Notes: a model not told the origin generated them from the letters alone. Counted from the stretch's first letter, positions 1 to 10,419 are shown. The stretch is DNA of 64,000 nt from Paramacrobiotus metropolitanus (GCF_019649055.1 NW_026570265.1:1-64000), one strand, 5' to 3'. Numbers and translations: made by a program.

Positions 1-2041
1 TTTCCAAGTTCATTATTTGAAACCAAACACCATCGGGATTATTCCTCCAGGTGGTTACGGCGGGCGACAAAATCAAAGTTTCAAAGGATTTCAGTGGTTG
101 TCGCATATCGAAAGACAGTTGCAAGAGAAACAACCGGATTTCCTTCAGACTGCTCGTTCAGCTGCAGGTGAAAAGTTTTGGACGACAAAATATGTGTTGA
201 TGGATTTGGGAACCCACCGGAACATGTTATCAGTTCTACGGGTGCTTTTGGCACGGCTGCAAAAATGCTTCCCTGACCAACGGAAATGAACACGGTCAGA
301 ATGCGTACTTTGGCGAATTGCGAGAGGAAACGCTAGGATTAAAAGAAAGATTGAAAGCTATGGCAGATTTTTTTGTGGAATCTGGGAATGTGAGTACGAC
401 GAATTGGTTAAAATGGAAAAATCATACCGCAAAAGAATTTCGACCGCCACTGAATGTACGTGACCACTTGTTCGGCGGAAGGACTGAAATTTTGCCATGT
501 ATAAAGAAATTCCACCACCGCTGAAAGGAAAAGCTTTGATTTCATATCCTTGTACCCGTCAATAATGGTGTACGGCAAGTATCCAGTGGGTCATCCTACG
601 ATTCTTTACAATAACTTCGGCGACCCGTTCGACTTATCGGAATATTACGGCGTGATTTATTGCCGTGTACTTCCCTAAGAATTTGTTTGTACCGACGTTG
701 CCAATGCGACTGAAAGATGGAAGAACCGTCTACACGTTATGCAGAACATGTTCTGAAGAAGTAATATTGCCAAACAGTGTGAGCACACAGATGAAGAACG
801 GGAACTTGAAGGTGCATGGATCACTCCTTTAATGGAACAAGCTGTATCGGACGGGTAAAATTGGCACATTTTTGAGATCCACCATTTCGAAGAAACGTCG
901 CAATTCAATCCTGAAACCAAAACGGAGGAATTTTCGCTCAGTTTATTCTTGACTTAATCCGTGGCAAAATCGTGAACAGCGGGTTTCCGGCGCACATCGT
1001 GACGGAGGAAGAGAAATGGGATTACTGCCGCAACTATGCCGAAAAGCTAGGAATTGTTTTTGAACCTGACGAAGTGCAGCTAAATCCAGGCGCAAAATAC
1101 TGTGCGAAAATTTGGGTAACGCTGTGTGGGGCAGGTAAAAGCAATATTATCGATATTTTGTAGTGTGTTTCTGTACTAAATTTTTGATAGGTTTGTTATG
1201 AAAGCGCTGTACCAGCAACATAAATACTGCACTACTTATAAGCAAATGAAGGACATCGTTTTCAATACATCGTTCGAAACAAAAGATGTTCGGATCGTGA
1301 ATAACGGCAAAGCGTTGATGTCACCTATATGGAAAAAAAAAACTGGGTATTATATTTCGGATTGATTTTGTCAGTTTTATTCAGCATTGCATTTTATTTC
1401 TTTTAGGCTGCGCCAAACAAACGATGCAATCCGTACATTGGTGTTTTCACTACTGGTTTGGCTCAACTGAAGCTGTTGCAGCAACTACGGCTAGTTGAGG
1501 ATCGTCTTCTTTATTGCGACACGGACTCCGTTATGTTTGTTAGTGAACCGAAAAGCCAGATCCACCTCTTGGAGATCTGTTGGGCGAGTTCTCCGATGAT
1601 CTGGGTGGTAATTATTTCGTCGAATGGTTGGCACTGGCAAAGAAAACGTACTGCCAAATGATGTCTAACGGGGAGGAACGGATCAAATGCAAAGGTATCC
1701 GAAAACCGAAGCACTGAAAGATCGTTTCACGGATCGGTACTACGGGACATGTTATTCAGCACTGGCCCATCAACTGTCCAAGCATGCGATGACATAACGT
1801 TCAAACGGAACACCACGGACTTTACCATTCAAACTGTGCCTTTGCAGCGGCGCGGGATGCACATTTACCAGCAGAGTGATCGGAGAAAATTTTGTAACGT
1901 ACCCGCACGGATATGAAAATATTCCTTCCTAAAATCGGCTCGAAGGAAATGGATCTCGTATTTAATTTGCTTGAGAAATACACCTGCTATGTTGTATGAA
2001 AACATTGACGATGATGTGGCTCTCGAATCCTTAGTGGATTA
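1..2041 (+). pseudogene. Protein-primed family B DNA polymerase (Polinton type), broken, 5' part outside window
   Basis: This would replicate the element's DNA from a protein primer. The palm motif A (DFISLYP) is readable at 538-558, and motif C (YCDTDS, with two catalytic aspartates) at 1512-1529. Other polymerase-like stretches are at 17-289, about 370-460, 456-524, 970-1160, 1200-1330 and 1560-1930. They lie in different frames, which requires at least five frameshifts plus stop codons. The last similarity fades just before 2041. Both catalytic centres survive as sequence, but no continuous frame joins them, so this is a pseudogene. The N-terminal exonuclease half is off-window. Confidence 0.85.
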
Positions 2042-2085
2042 GCATAATTTCTACTAATTCTGGTTTGCGTATCTTTATTTGTGTT

Positions 2086-2109
2086 ATGGCGTCAAAAATG
2101 GCGTCAAAG
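2086..2109. repeat. Left copy of inverted repeat flanking the capsid block
   Basis: The motif ATGGCGTCAAA occurs here twice in tandem. The same tandem pair is found in reverse complement at 10840-10861, with one A fewer in the spacer. The two copies enclose the integrase-to-ATPase block. They could be remnants of terminal inverted repeats or promoter-like elements. Confidence 0.5.
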
Positions 2110-2380
2110 TGTATACTGTGTTCTTTTTGATTTTCTACTTTTTCTGTCGAACAACTGAATATTCTTTGCATTTATTATATTAAAAAATGTGAAACATCGG
2201 TTGACATTGTCTTCTTTCAAAGAAGCTGAGCAAAAAAGCGATAGCGCAGAAATATTTACAATTATTCAAAACTGAGTGCACACAGAGATTATTTGCTTTT
2301 CCGTTTCTACACAAATAATGTCAAACTAATAAGATCGAACAAGAATGATGAAATTTGCAATACCAATGAGTGCACACAAA

Positions 2381-2947
2381 TTATTCCAATATGCATTCTG
2401 CCATGTGCAATGCAGAAATTTCCATATCCCAGGCTTCCGGCTTGTTGAAATGTCCCAGCGGCAATTCCTGTCCTAGTTCATTCTCCAAACGGTGAAGTAA
2501 GTAACACAACGTTGACCAAGTTCCAGCGATAGACTTCACCCTTGTGCAATCCGAATACATTGTTCTTTGTCGACACTAGTTTCAAGTGGCGTTGGAAAAC
2601 ACGTCACGGTGGTTTTTCGCTTTCCACGGAAAGAGATCGTTTGAGCAGTACCAACCGTACGAGCCAGATGCATATTATCAATGACCGAGCGATCTTCAAA
2701 ATTCGGAATAACTGTGCCATTTCTAGATCGTGTAGACAGATGCCGTTCTTTTCAATGAGGTCCAAATCGACAACGTTTGGTTCAAGGGTTGTAACCATTT
2801 TCACCTTCCGGTCACACCAAGTCACTAACACCATAACACTGCATTTAAATAATACACTGTCGCGCCATCAATACTACCGATTTCACGAAACTCATTCCTC
2901 AGAGCCTCAATGTACTCTTTATATCTAATTTCAAATGCTGCGTCCAT
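2381..2947 (-). pseudogene. Unrecognised broken protein gene inside the Polinton block
   Basis: The minus strand shows three coding-like stretches that follow one another but change frame. They run from an ATG at 2947 (39 codons, beginning MDAAFEIRYKEY), through 2834-2604, to 2530-2381 (ending in MAECILE). The composition is ordinary globular protein with Trp, Leu and charged residues. I do not recognise a family. It sits between the polymerase and the integrase and reads against both. It could be an element accessory gene or a captured gene. The opposite-strand frame at 2542-2928 looks less protein-like. Confidence 0.35.
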
Positions 2948-3540
2948 TGCAAAAAATATAAGAATCCTTACTAAATCAAATACAAATGGAGAGATCTAAA
3001 ATTTGCAATCTTTTGTTGGTAGCCGGACACAGCCGATTATCATCAGTGTACTTGTGGGCAGCCCCAACTATTTAGGCCGCACGCGATTGGTCAGAAAGAA
3101 AAATAAAAAATTGTTGCCAAGATGGACGCGCAACAGATACAACGCCACGTGCTTGACATTTCACTCATCAGTTGGTTTGTTCAATTTTAAACCTAAAATG
3201 TCGCATTTGAGAGCCGAAAATAATGGGCGTTTGAAAAGCGAGCTTGTGTCAGGGCTTTGTTCTTCCGGAAGTTCTCGCTTACCAGTACATGATCAAAATC
3301 CCTTTTGTATAAACGCAGTGTCTCTGCCTTCAAATTTATCGTTGCGTATTTGATGAACCAGCAGTTCATGCAATCGTTTGGCCTGAAGTGTTATTCTGTG
3401 TCACTGGAGCATTCATGCAAAACCGACTCAATGATCGTAATTTAAAGTCTTCAGTCTTTTTATCTCTCAACCAGGTGAATATCAACTGGAGCATCTCATG
3501 CAATAACCCTGACTCAATGAATCGTTAAAAATTCATAAAT

Positions 3541-4402
3541 CAGAAAACTTCTCTCAGAATCACCAAGTTTCGGTATGAAAATTTGCTTGTGCCTGTATGT
3601 GCGATTGTTTTTCGTCAAGCCGTGGGTGGAACCTCTCCGTGCGTGAAAAAAATCTGGTATTCAAGTAAAGGATGCTCTTCAAAAAATTTTACAACGTTGC
3701 GGCTTTCAACCAGTGCGACTGCAAACGGACCTGGGAAAAGTTTTACAACCAACATGTTTCCGGTTTGTTAAAAGAGTATAATATTGATCATTTTCTACTC
3801 AGAACGCTGAAATTAAAGCCGGTTTAGTGGAACGTCTTAACAGAACAATTTCAACAAAATTATTTCGCTATCTCACATTTAACAAATCAAAGAGATGGAT
3901 TGATGTTATACAAGATATTTTGATTCATACAATAACTCTCCACATCGCTCACTAAAGAACCATACGCCTAAAGAAGTAAACAAAGAAAGGAAGCAGAGTT
4001 CGTGAAAATAATGAAAGAAACGTGGAAACTTAATCATATTTTGACAAGAAATTCGAAAACCAACATTAATGTGGGAGACTACGTTCGATTAAGTTTAAAA
4101 AAACTCCCATGAAAAGGGATACACGATTGGGTGGACCATTGAAGTGTACAGAATAAAAAAGCAAAGATACGAAAGACGGCGTTGAAGTATTTTTTGTGGA
4201 AGATTTGAAAGGTGAGCAATTAGAAGGAAAATTTTACCTTGAAGAATTGCAAAAGTGGCGAAAGAAACGAATGAATCCGCTGAAATCGCTGTTATTGGAA
4301 AAAGAGAAACAAAGTCCTTATTCATTATGTTGGGTGGAATAAAAATTTGATGAATGGATTTCAGTTTCCGAGTTAGCTAAACGTGGTCTAGTGCTTGTTT
4401 AA
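3541..4402 (+). pseudogene. Polinton integrase (retroviral DDE type with chromodomain-like tail), broken
   Basis: The integrase would insert the element into host DNA. Recognisable pieces are a core stretch around 3640-3760, containing the QTDLGKSF segment around the second catalytic aspartate, and a segment around 3800-3990 with VERLNRTIS near the catalytic glutamate. An SH3-like stretch starts at NVGDYVRL (about 4070-4100). A C-terminal stretch at 4230-4402 contains FYLEEL and then KFDEWISVSEL, like the chromodomain-type tail of Polinton integrases. The pieces change frame repeatedly, and a stop interrupts the tail at about 4340. The N-terminal zinc-binding part is not readable in 3000-3540. 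The family is secure; the limits are approximate. Confidence 0.75.
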
Positions 4403-4412
4403 ATAATCAATC

Positions 4413-4823
4413 ATGGATTTTACTATTACTGCTACTTCTGATAAGCTGAACGGCAATACTGCCTCTGAGTTTACCGTGTATTTACCTGATTATATGCAAC
4501 TCTCGTCAGATTATGAAATGGCTTTAACGTTTATACAATGTCCGAAGCCAATAAATTCTGATGTAACCACCCTTTTTGTGCACTCTGATTTAATAAGAAG
4601 TCAAATTTTAAATAATTCAAGAGTTTCACTATTAGCTTTGCTGTCCGTCAAAGAAGCATGTGGCGGAAACGCATCGAAACGTGGATCGTACACTGACATT
4701 GCCGTCAATCAGTTTGACAGAATTTCATTTTCGATAACGGATGCAAGTGGCAAAAACATTTTATTTGAAAAGGCGCTACTACTGTACTTCAGTTACATTT
4801 TCGGAAAAAATAATCATGGATGA
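4413..4823 (+). CDS. Candidate minor capsid (penton-like, single jelly-roll) protein
   Basis: This is an open frame of 136 residues, beginning 11 bases after the integrase stop. The start, with FTVYLPDYMQL about residues 20-30, and the end, with FDRISFSITDASG about residues 103-115, match the pattern of a conserved Polinton/adintovirus protein that sits just before the core and major capsid genes. That protein is generally taken as the minor capsid or penton. It overlaps the next gene's start at 4816 by a few bases, as in a compact viral operon. The C-terminus may be shortened by a frameshift. Similarity and position support the role; the fold is inference. Confidence 0.55.
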   Translation: MDFTITATSDKLNGNTASEFTVYLPDYMQLSSDYEMALTFIQCPKPINSDVTTLFVHSDLIRSQILNNSRVSLLALLSVKEACGGNASKRGSYTDIAVNQFDRISFSITDASGKNILFEKALLLYFSYIFGKNNHG

Positions 4824-5262
4824 TATCCAAACGTTCAGCATACCTGCTCAGGTTTATGTGCAGCTATTATCACCAACATATAACCACAGCGAAGGGCATG
4901 CACAAACTGGATATGGCGCTATTGGGAATTTTTTGGTAGTTTGGCTAGAACGGCTAAAAATATAATATTTCCAAACCTCGTAAGGTTAGGGAAAAATGTT
5001 GTTAACGACGTTCTTCATAACAAGACGCCTCTGTTGGATTCGGCTCGGAATCATACTGTGGAAGCTATGCAAAACATCGCTAGTAAAATTCAGGAGGGTC
5101 CGGAAAGCGAAGAAAGCGCAGAACTCGCTCCAGAAAAGTTGTCAAAATATAGAAAAGCCAATCACGAAGCGGAAGCGTCGCCATCGAAAAAAGAAGCAGG
5201 CAGCAAAACCGAGAAAGCGAGCTGCTAAACGTCACAAGAAATCAAAAGTGAAAAAATCTTGA
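4816..5262 (+). pseudogene. Small basic core / membrane-active virion protein (pVI-like), two frameshifts
   Basis: The gene starts at an ATG overlapping the previous gene. It has a Gly/Tyr-rich lead (GYGAIGNF), an amphipathic segment (ARTAKNIIFPNLVRLGKNV), an acidic middle and a very basic Lys/Arg tail ending KSKVKKS. This layout is typical of the small virion protein encoded between penton and major capsid in Polintons. The frame changes near 4935-4945 and returns to the original frame near 5150-5170. If the first frame shift is real, only the N-terminal 50 residues are made. The basic tail suggests DNA packing; that is inference. Confidence 0.5.
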
Positions 5263-5338
5263 AGAAGAAAAAGCTGCGTTTTCCTCTGAGTAATTACTGA
5301 ATCAGAAATAGAATTCTATAGAAAGCCACGTGGCAATC

Positions 5339-6667
5339 ATGGATCTTCAATCAGCTCCTCTATGTTTAAAGTCTGAGTTGGACCACTTTTCATTTCCGCC
5401 TACCCAAACGGCTATCGAATCTGCAAAATATGTATCTTATAACCCAATTGGGAATACTCTTGATGTTGATACCCTTTCATGGGAAATCGCTGGGACTCCC
5501 GATGAAATGATTGATTTGGCTCACAGTGTAATTTTGTTGGATGTTTGTGTACGAACCTCAGGAAACGCACTACCAGCGGATGCATTAAATTTTGGTGCAG
5601 TGAATAATTTAGCGCGTAGTTTATTTAGCGGACACGAACTTTTATTTAACGGCGAATCAGTTTCATCGATACCATCGCTATCACATTACGCATCGTACTT
5701 TGAGAATTTATTTAATTATGGAGAGCATGGCCATGAGCAGCTGTCACATGCTGGATGGGTTCCGGAAACCCGGGTCAATTCGACACGTTGTTGCTAGCCG
5801 TACCCGACCCAAATGATAATGACTTGAAAGTTAACGAAGCGTATGTTGTCCGAAATCTGGCTCTTAAAGCGGGAATCACACTGCGTCTGTTTTTAAATTT
5901 CCGTCTGATTTGGCTAATCAGCAGCGTCTGATTCCGACTAAAGTGGACATGAAACTTGTTTTAACACGGGCTAAAGATAAATTTGTTCTTATGTCAAGCG
6001 TTCCAGCCCTAGATTTAAAAATTGTTATTCAGAGAGCAACATTACGTTTGAAAAAAATTAGGTTGGACCCAGAATTTTTGCTGGCTCATGAAATTATGTT
6101 GCAAAAACGTAATGCCTTAATTCCATTCATTGAATCTAACATTATGGAAATGACTATCCCGAACGGAAGTAGTCATTGGTCGCGGGACGATTTATTCCGC
6201 GGACAATTCCCAAACAAATTCTTGTCGGCATTGTACATTCGCAAGCTGTTGGCGGCGTGTTAACAAGAAACCCATATAATTTCGTTCTTGCTGGAGTTGG
6301 TCAGATTGTAACTTATATCAACTCGGAGCCGTTCCCAGGAAGCCTTTAGAATTAGGGGATCACAATTACCGCGATGGTTATCTAAGCTTAATGGAAACGA
6401 CCGGAATGCTGTTTAAGAATTCGTGCCTGTCTTTTTATGCGCAAGACGACTGAGGGACGTGGGTTTGCAATTTACGGTTTCAATTTAGAACCGGATGTCG
6501 GAGATCATTCATGCATTAATGCACCTCGCAAAGGAATTTTAGGATTGTCAATTACATTTTCCACACCAACAACTGAGACCTATTCAATTTTAATTTACCA
6601 CAACAGAAACGCGCTGATAGAAATCGATTCTCGCCGGAATGTTTACTGCCCCTATAAGCGTGCCTAA
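5339..6667 (+). pseudogene. Double jelly-roll major capsid protein (Polinton, F54H12.2-like), frameshifted
   Basis: This is the main shell protein of the virus-like particle. The N-terminal region (SELDHFSFPPTQTAIE, about residues 11-26) and the following jelly-roll strands match the widespread F54H12.2-like family, which is the Polinton major capsid. A middle stretch at 5910-6263 contains LLAHEIML and IPNGSSHW. A C-terminal stretch at 6437-6667 contains YGFNLEPD and NALIEIDSRRNV. The three large pieces are in different frames, with breaks near 5770-5900, 6250-6340 and 6430. The protein is therefore broken, although nearly its whole length is still present. It lies directly before the protease, as in intact elements. 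Confidence 0.8.
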
Positions 6668-6674
6668 CAAAATA

Positions 6675-7235
6675 ATGAATAACTACGAAATACTGGACAT
6701 TATTCAACACGACGCCTGTTTGGCTAAGCATTTTTTAGGCGTGTATTCACGGGACACACTGCCATCCGGCATTCAAACTAGGTTTCCTTGTGCACTCATT
6801 GTTAATTCGGACAAATATAACATGCCCGGAGAGCACTGGCTTGCCATATTCGCAAAAAACAGAAACAACGTTACATTTTTCGACTCTTTTGGAAAAACAT
6901 CGCTCTTCTATGGCGTGGAAATCGACAAATTTTTGTCCGATAGCTTCCCTGAATGTAACGGCTATTACCGTGAGAATTATATACAACTTCAGGATCTTAA
7001 CTCTAAAACTTGTGGTTTATTTTGTATTTATTTTCTATATCATTCTTGTCGTGGTCTTATGTTGCGTGCTATTACTGATAAACTTGAATATCCGAAAAAT
7101 CTGAAGCGCAATGATGTTTTATTAAATAAGTTTGCACGACGATTTTTACACATATGTAAACATCCGGAACGTTGCTTGAAACGTCATCCGAAAAAATTGC
7201 AATATTCGTTGCCGATGTACAAAGTAATAAAGTGA
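6675..7235 (+). CDS. Adenain-like cysteine protease (maturation protease), intact frame
   Basis: This cysteine protease of the C5/Ulp1-like clan cleaves capsid and core precursors during particle maturation. The start chosen is the ATG at 6675 (MNNYEIL), giving 186 residues; the frame is open further upstream to 6639 without a better start. The catalytic elements are in order: His in GEHWLAIF (about residue 56), Asp in FFDSFG (about 77), Gln in YIQLQD (about 107) and Cys in SKTCGLFCIYFL (about 116). Length and motif spacing fit the family. Unlike its neighbours it has no frameshift or stop, in an otherwise decayed element. It ends 76 bases before the convergent minus-strand gene. Confidence 0.85.
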   Translation: MNNYEILDIIQHDACLAKHFLGVYSRDTLPSGIQTRFPCALIVNSDKYNMPGEHWLAIFAKNRNNVTFFDSFGKTSLFYGVEIDKFLSDSFPECNGYYRENYIQLQDLNSKTCGLFCIYFLYHSCRGLMLRAITDKLEYPKNLKRNDVLLNKFARRFLHICKHPERCLKRHPKKLQYSLPMYKVIK

Positions 7236-7310
7236 AAACATATTTTCATGCTGTTGTTGGAAATTTAACAAATATTAAGCAAAACATTAGACACAATAAG
7301 CATAATAAAG

Positions 7311-8016
7311 TTAGTATCGTCGCCATGATGTACTTGGTGTAGCGTTTACGCTGCCGCGACCACTACGGGTTCCACTTCCCGAACCTTCAAATTCATCCCC
7401 ATCAGCCGTTTCATACAGTCGACGCCGTTGCGCGTTAGAAATTAAACTTGCTGGAACGTTTGAGTATTTCATCGCATTTATTAACGTCATTAAACCAGTT
7501 GGTGTGTAAGTGCTGGTTGGATTTGTTGGCGCTGTCACCCAGCGCAGAAGATCAACGATATTGGTCCCCGGTAACGCCATGCCATCGTTAATTATATTCC
7601 AATTATCCGCAACACTCAAATTCGTGTGTTCCAAAGATGATTTAAAATCTTCTGAGCGTTACCTTGCTGCTTGCTTGGCAATAAATCTTTAATTTTGCTC
7701 GTAATGTGTTCGCTTGCGTCTGTGGTGTCGACAGGCTGCGGAATAGTTAATTTTCCAGGTGGCATTGCAGTAGCTTGGTATAACATATTTCCGTAAGCGC
7801 GTAAAAAGCATCATCGTGCACAGCTAGTTTTTCTTTTGCGGTTAAGTTAGGATTATGTAAAGCATTATTACCATCCGCATATGCATTATATAATGGTTGA
7901 GCGAACCGATCCGTATGCGCATGTGTTGAAGGAAAGTTGAAGAGGTTTGTTGCTTGGGCATCTCTGTGTTGTGCCAACTGGTCAGCGTTAAGTAGAAACA
8001 TTTTACGTGCAGCCAT
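7311..8016 (-). pseudogene. Conserved Polinton protein of unknown role, frameshifted
   Basis: The N-terminal part runs from an ATG at 8016 (MAARKMFLLNADQLAQ) to about 7750. The C-terminal part is at 7634-7311, with the segment DNWNIINDGMALPGTNIVDL followed by a Ser/Gly/Arg-rich tail. An intermediate stretch at 7740-7640 is in another frame, so at least one frameshift separates them. Proteins with this N-terminal helix pattern and an ending of the type 'G..I.GTNIVDL..' are a regular part of animal Polintons and are probably virion-associated; the exact role is unknown to me. It lies first on the minus strand after the convergence point. Confidence 0.5.
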
Positions 8017-8023
8017 ATTAGTT

Positions 8024-8353
8024 TTAAATTTTCCCCAAAACAAAACTTAAAACAGGAGGTAAAATCAGAGATAATAACGCGGCACCTTTTGCTAGAAGGA
8101 AATTTCTTTTCTTGCGACGAGAAACGTTGCGCTTTGATAATAATTTCACATACGGCAGCACACGTTTAAGCCGTGCAGCTTTGCTTGTTTCAGTGACAGG
8201 AACTACTCCTTCAACAATTTGTAACGCACACTCAGAAATAGCATCAATGAGAGTATCTTCAGAGTTTTTGATGATTGCTTTGATCAGCTTTGGTTTGCCT
8301 TTTGCAATAGATGATAGTAAGTCCAGATTAGAAACGGTATGACTGCGCTCCAT
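8024..8353 (-). CDS. Conserved small Polinton protein with basic linker and hydrophobic C-terminus
   Basis: There are 109 residues from the ATG at 8353 (MERSHTVSNLDLL); the frame is open up to 8449. It has helical blocks (KPKLIKAIIKNSEDTLIDAI), then a basic stretch (KRNVSRRKKRNFLL), then a hydrophobic end (LLSLILPPVLSFVLGKI). This succession matches a small protein found in nearly all animal Polintons, probably a virion component that acts on membranes or DNA. The frame is intact and ends just before the next minus-strand gene. The function is inferred from composition and context only. Confidence 0.5.
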   Translation of the reverse strand: MERSHTVSNLDLLSSIAKGKPKLIKAIIKNSEDTLIDAISECALQIVEGVVPVTETSKAARLKRVLPYVKLLSKRNVSRRKKRNFLLAKGAALLSLILPPVLSFVLGKI

Positions 8354-8496
8354 TATGAGGGAATGTAAATTTCCGGTAATTTTTCTTCGTTTTCCCCAAA
8401 ATGGCGGTACGCAGCCGATATTTATCAGGCGTTGTGTGCTGTAAGTCAATTACAATGTAGCCGTACGGTCTATCTAAACATCCGGCAAGTGCTGCT

Positions 8497-9147
8497 TCAA
8501 AATACTGTTGCTTTTGAGGAATAACTGTCTTCCCAAAATTTGAAGTTGTTGTCTATCTTGCGGATTTTAAAACAGATAATGATTTTGGCGTTCAGTCTGA
8601 TGTCACGAGCATAAGCATTCTTGAAGAAAAGGTTTTGAGTCAGAAAAATGACAGTGGTATTAGAATGACGTCCACCATTGCAAAATAATTGGGCTACGTG
8701 TTTACTTGTCTTCTCTTCAAGATGTAGGTCATCAATAATGCATACATTAACGAAATTTTTATCAAAATATCTTGGTTCAGAAATTTCGTCCGGTAATCCT
8801 TCGATGAAAATAATAGGTACGCCTTCTCTAAAGTAAATGTCGTCGTAGAACCAATGTCTGGTAACTGAACTTGTAGAACCAATAAAAGGATCTCCATTGC
8901 TGAGATTGTTGCTGCCAAATCCTAATAACTGACGTGTACCGTCAAATAAAAAAGTAACAAGCGGCATAACAACTGATTTTAAAGGAATGCGGTTAGTAAC
9001 TTTTAGTGCGATAACAGTAATAATGCGCATTGTTTGAGAAAACAGAAAAGGCACAACGTAAAAGAGCATCCAGAACAGAATCCCATGTGGCTTTGGCTGC
9101 CCATTAGGATCGTCCGGCACGTAAACAGGTGGCAACGGTGTATCCAT
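8497..9147 (-). CDS. FtsK/HerA-type DNA packaging ATPase, C-terminal core; Walker A not visible
   Basis: Packaging ATPases of Polintons drive DNA into capsids. The 216-residue frame has a Walker B-like strand (VNVCIIDDLH, about residues 130-139), followed by the family's conserved stretch with GGRHSNTTVIFLTQNLFF and LNAKIIICFK. FIEGLPDEI precedes it. The first 80 residues are different: a Pro-rich start and a long hydrophobic segment (FWMLFYVVPFLF). No GxxxxGK[ST] loop is present in this or the other two minus frames back to 9147. Either the ATP-binding half has been replaced or lost, or this protein is no longer active. Identity of the C-terminal core is good; activity is doubtful. Confidence 0.65.
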   Translation of the reverse strand: MDTPLPPVYVPDDPNGQPKPHGILFWMLFYVVPFLFSQTMRIITVIALKVTNRIPLKSVVMPLVTFLFDGTRQLLGFGSNNLSNGDPFIGSTSSVTRHWFYDDIYFREGVPIIFIEGLPDEISEPRYFDKNFVNVCIIDDLHLEEKTSKHVAQLFCNGGRHSNTTVIFLTQNLFFKNAYARDIRLNAKIIICFKIRKIDNNFKFWEDSYSSKATVF

Positions 9148-9283
9148 TGTGGCAAAAAAATTCTACGAAAAAATTGATCCTTTTGTACGATTCAAAATGA
9201 CAAATGAAGGATGAAATATTTACCAGCAGTGGCAACAGTCGTTGTTGTTGATATAGTGACAGTGGTTGTTCAGGATGCCGTAA

Positions 9284-9789
9284 TCACCCCAAGCTGGGTC
9301 CATTGGTGGCCACACCGGTTCGAATGGTTGGCTCTTCCTCTTCGTACTCCGGGTCCTGCGTTGGAAAGCCGTAGATAGGATTTAGACGAATCATTGCTTC
9401 GTGTACCTGGCACACGTTGTAATAGAAATCGATGTTCTGGTACGACTGCAGCTGTTCATCATCCGTGCCACATGATGCGTAGATCTTCAGTCCAGTCTTG
9501 TCCGGCATTTCCGCTGTAATGCTGATATACACGCGGACATGCTGCAGCCTCCGTTCTTCAACTTCACCTTCCCACTTACGCAGTTTCCACTTCAGATAGT
9601 TACGCATCCGGCCGTGGGCTAAGTCGCGGACAATGTACTTCCAGGACGCCAGAGCCACCTTGTTGAACGTACGGTCAGGAAATCGCTGCTGAATCTCGGC
9701 AAGCTGTTCCACTGGCTTGACAAATTTAAAACCAATTCGGCGAGGCGTTGCATTTCTGAAACACGCTCAAACTGCACTCTAACTGCCAT
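9284..9789 (-). pseudogene. Unrecognised Polinton-associated protein, one frame change near its start
   Basis: The main frame (9712-9284, extending without a Met to about 9770) encodes a hydrophilic protein. It has a basic helix region (GRMRNYLKWKLRKWEGEVEE) and an acidic end (DPEYEEEEPT). A short frame from an ATG at 9789 (MAVRVQFERVSE) runs into it in another register, which suggests the true start was lost by a frameshift near 9745-9760. I do not recognise a family. Its position between the ATPase and the element end suggests an element gene. Confidence 0.4.
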
Positions 9790-9791
9790 GT

Positions 9792-9965
9792 TCAAAACGG
9801 ATAATCTTCAGCTGCAAGTGCAAAACGATTCTTCAATGCAGTATAAATTTCACGGATGTAGGTGTCCTCAGTTGCCGTTGCTGGCATAAAATACGTAATT
9901 CCATCAGGAAACCCCATGACATGACCCGTTGGATAAAGAGCACCAACAACGCCACTGAACGCCAT
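9792..9965 (-). CDS. Small unknown ORF, 57 residues
   Basis: The frame runs from an ATG at 9965 (MAFSGVVGALYPTGHVM) to a stop at 9792, and stops just before the next minus-strand frame begins at 9789. This tight spacing is like a viral gene string. No family is recognised. It could be a real small element gene or the intact head of a larger broken one. Confidence 0.3.
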   Translation of the reverse strand: MAFSGVVGALYPTGHVMGFPDGITYFMPATATEDTYIREIYTALKNRFALAAEDYPF

Positions 9966-10042
9966 TTTGGAGTGAAATATTCAAAAATTAAACTGAAGAA
10001 AAAGTTCAAATGATTGTTGAAAAGAATGAAATGAAAAGCCGG

Positions 10043-10252
10043 TTATGCGGCAGAATCTAACGCGAACTTGTTTACATAGTGCAGCCAATGGCTTGCACAG
10101 CCTACTGGCTACTGGTCATTTGTTAGAATAATATAGATCGGTATACCCGCCTCTTGATCTGCTCGGATAAGAGCAGCGACAATAAGTGGGGTGGGATCAG
10201 GCAAAAGCAACTGCTTCGCACCTTTCAGATAGAAAAGTTTTCGAAACATCAT
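10043..10252 (-). pseudogene. Small broken ORF near the element's right end
   Basis: The minus strand from about 10252 reads MMFRKLFYLKGAKQLLLPDP and continues as a plausible protein. An in-frame stop follows about 48 codons in, and about 21 further codons follow in the same frame. One point mutation therefore splits it. No family is recognised. Confidence 0.3.
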
Positions 10253-10419
10253 TTTAGTCTATCGATGCGCGAGACGGATTAAATTTGGATGGATTGCTTC
10301 CGCCGATGCACTGGTCGTCGCTGATTATTCACTAGCCGTTATGTTTACAGCCGTGCGTTCCGTGACCTGTCCATTCCTATGTACAGTTCGCCGAATGCAT
10401 GGTTATAGATGCGATATGT

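Noticed and set aside
2542-2928. Plus-strand frame of 128 codons in the Polinton
   Set aside because: It is His/Ser/Thr/Arg-rich without motifs; the minus strand of the same stretch reads as better protein in three successive pieces.
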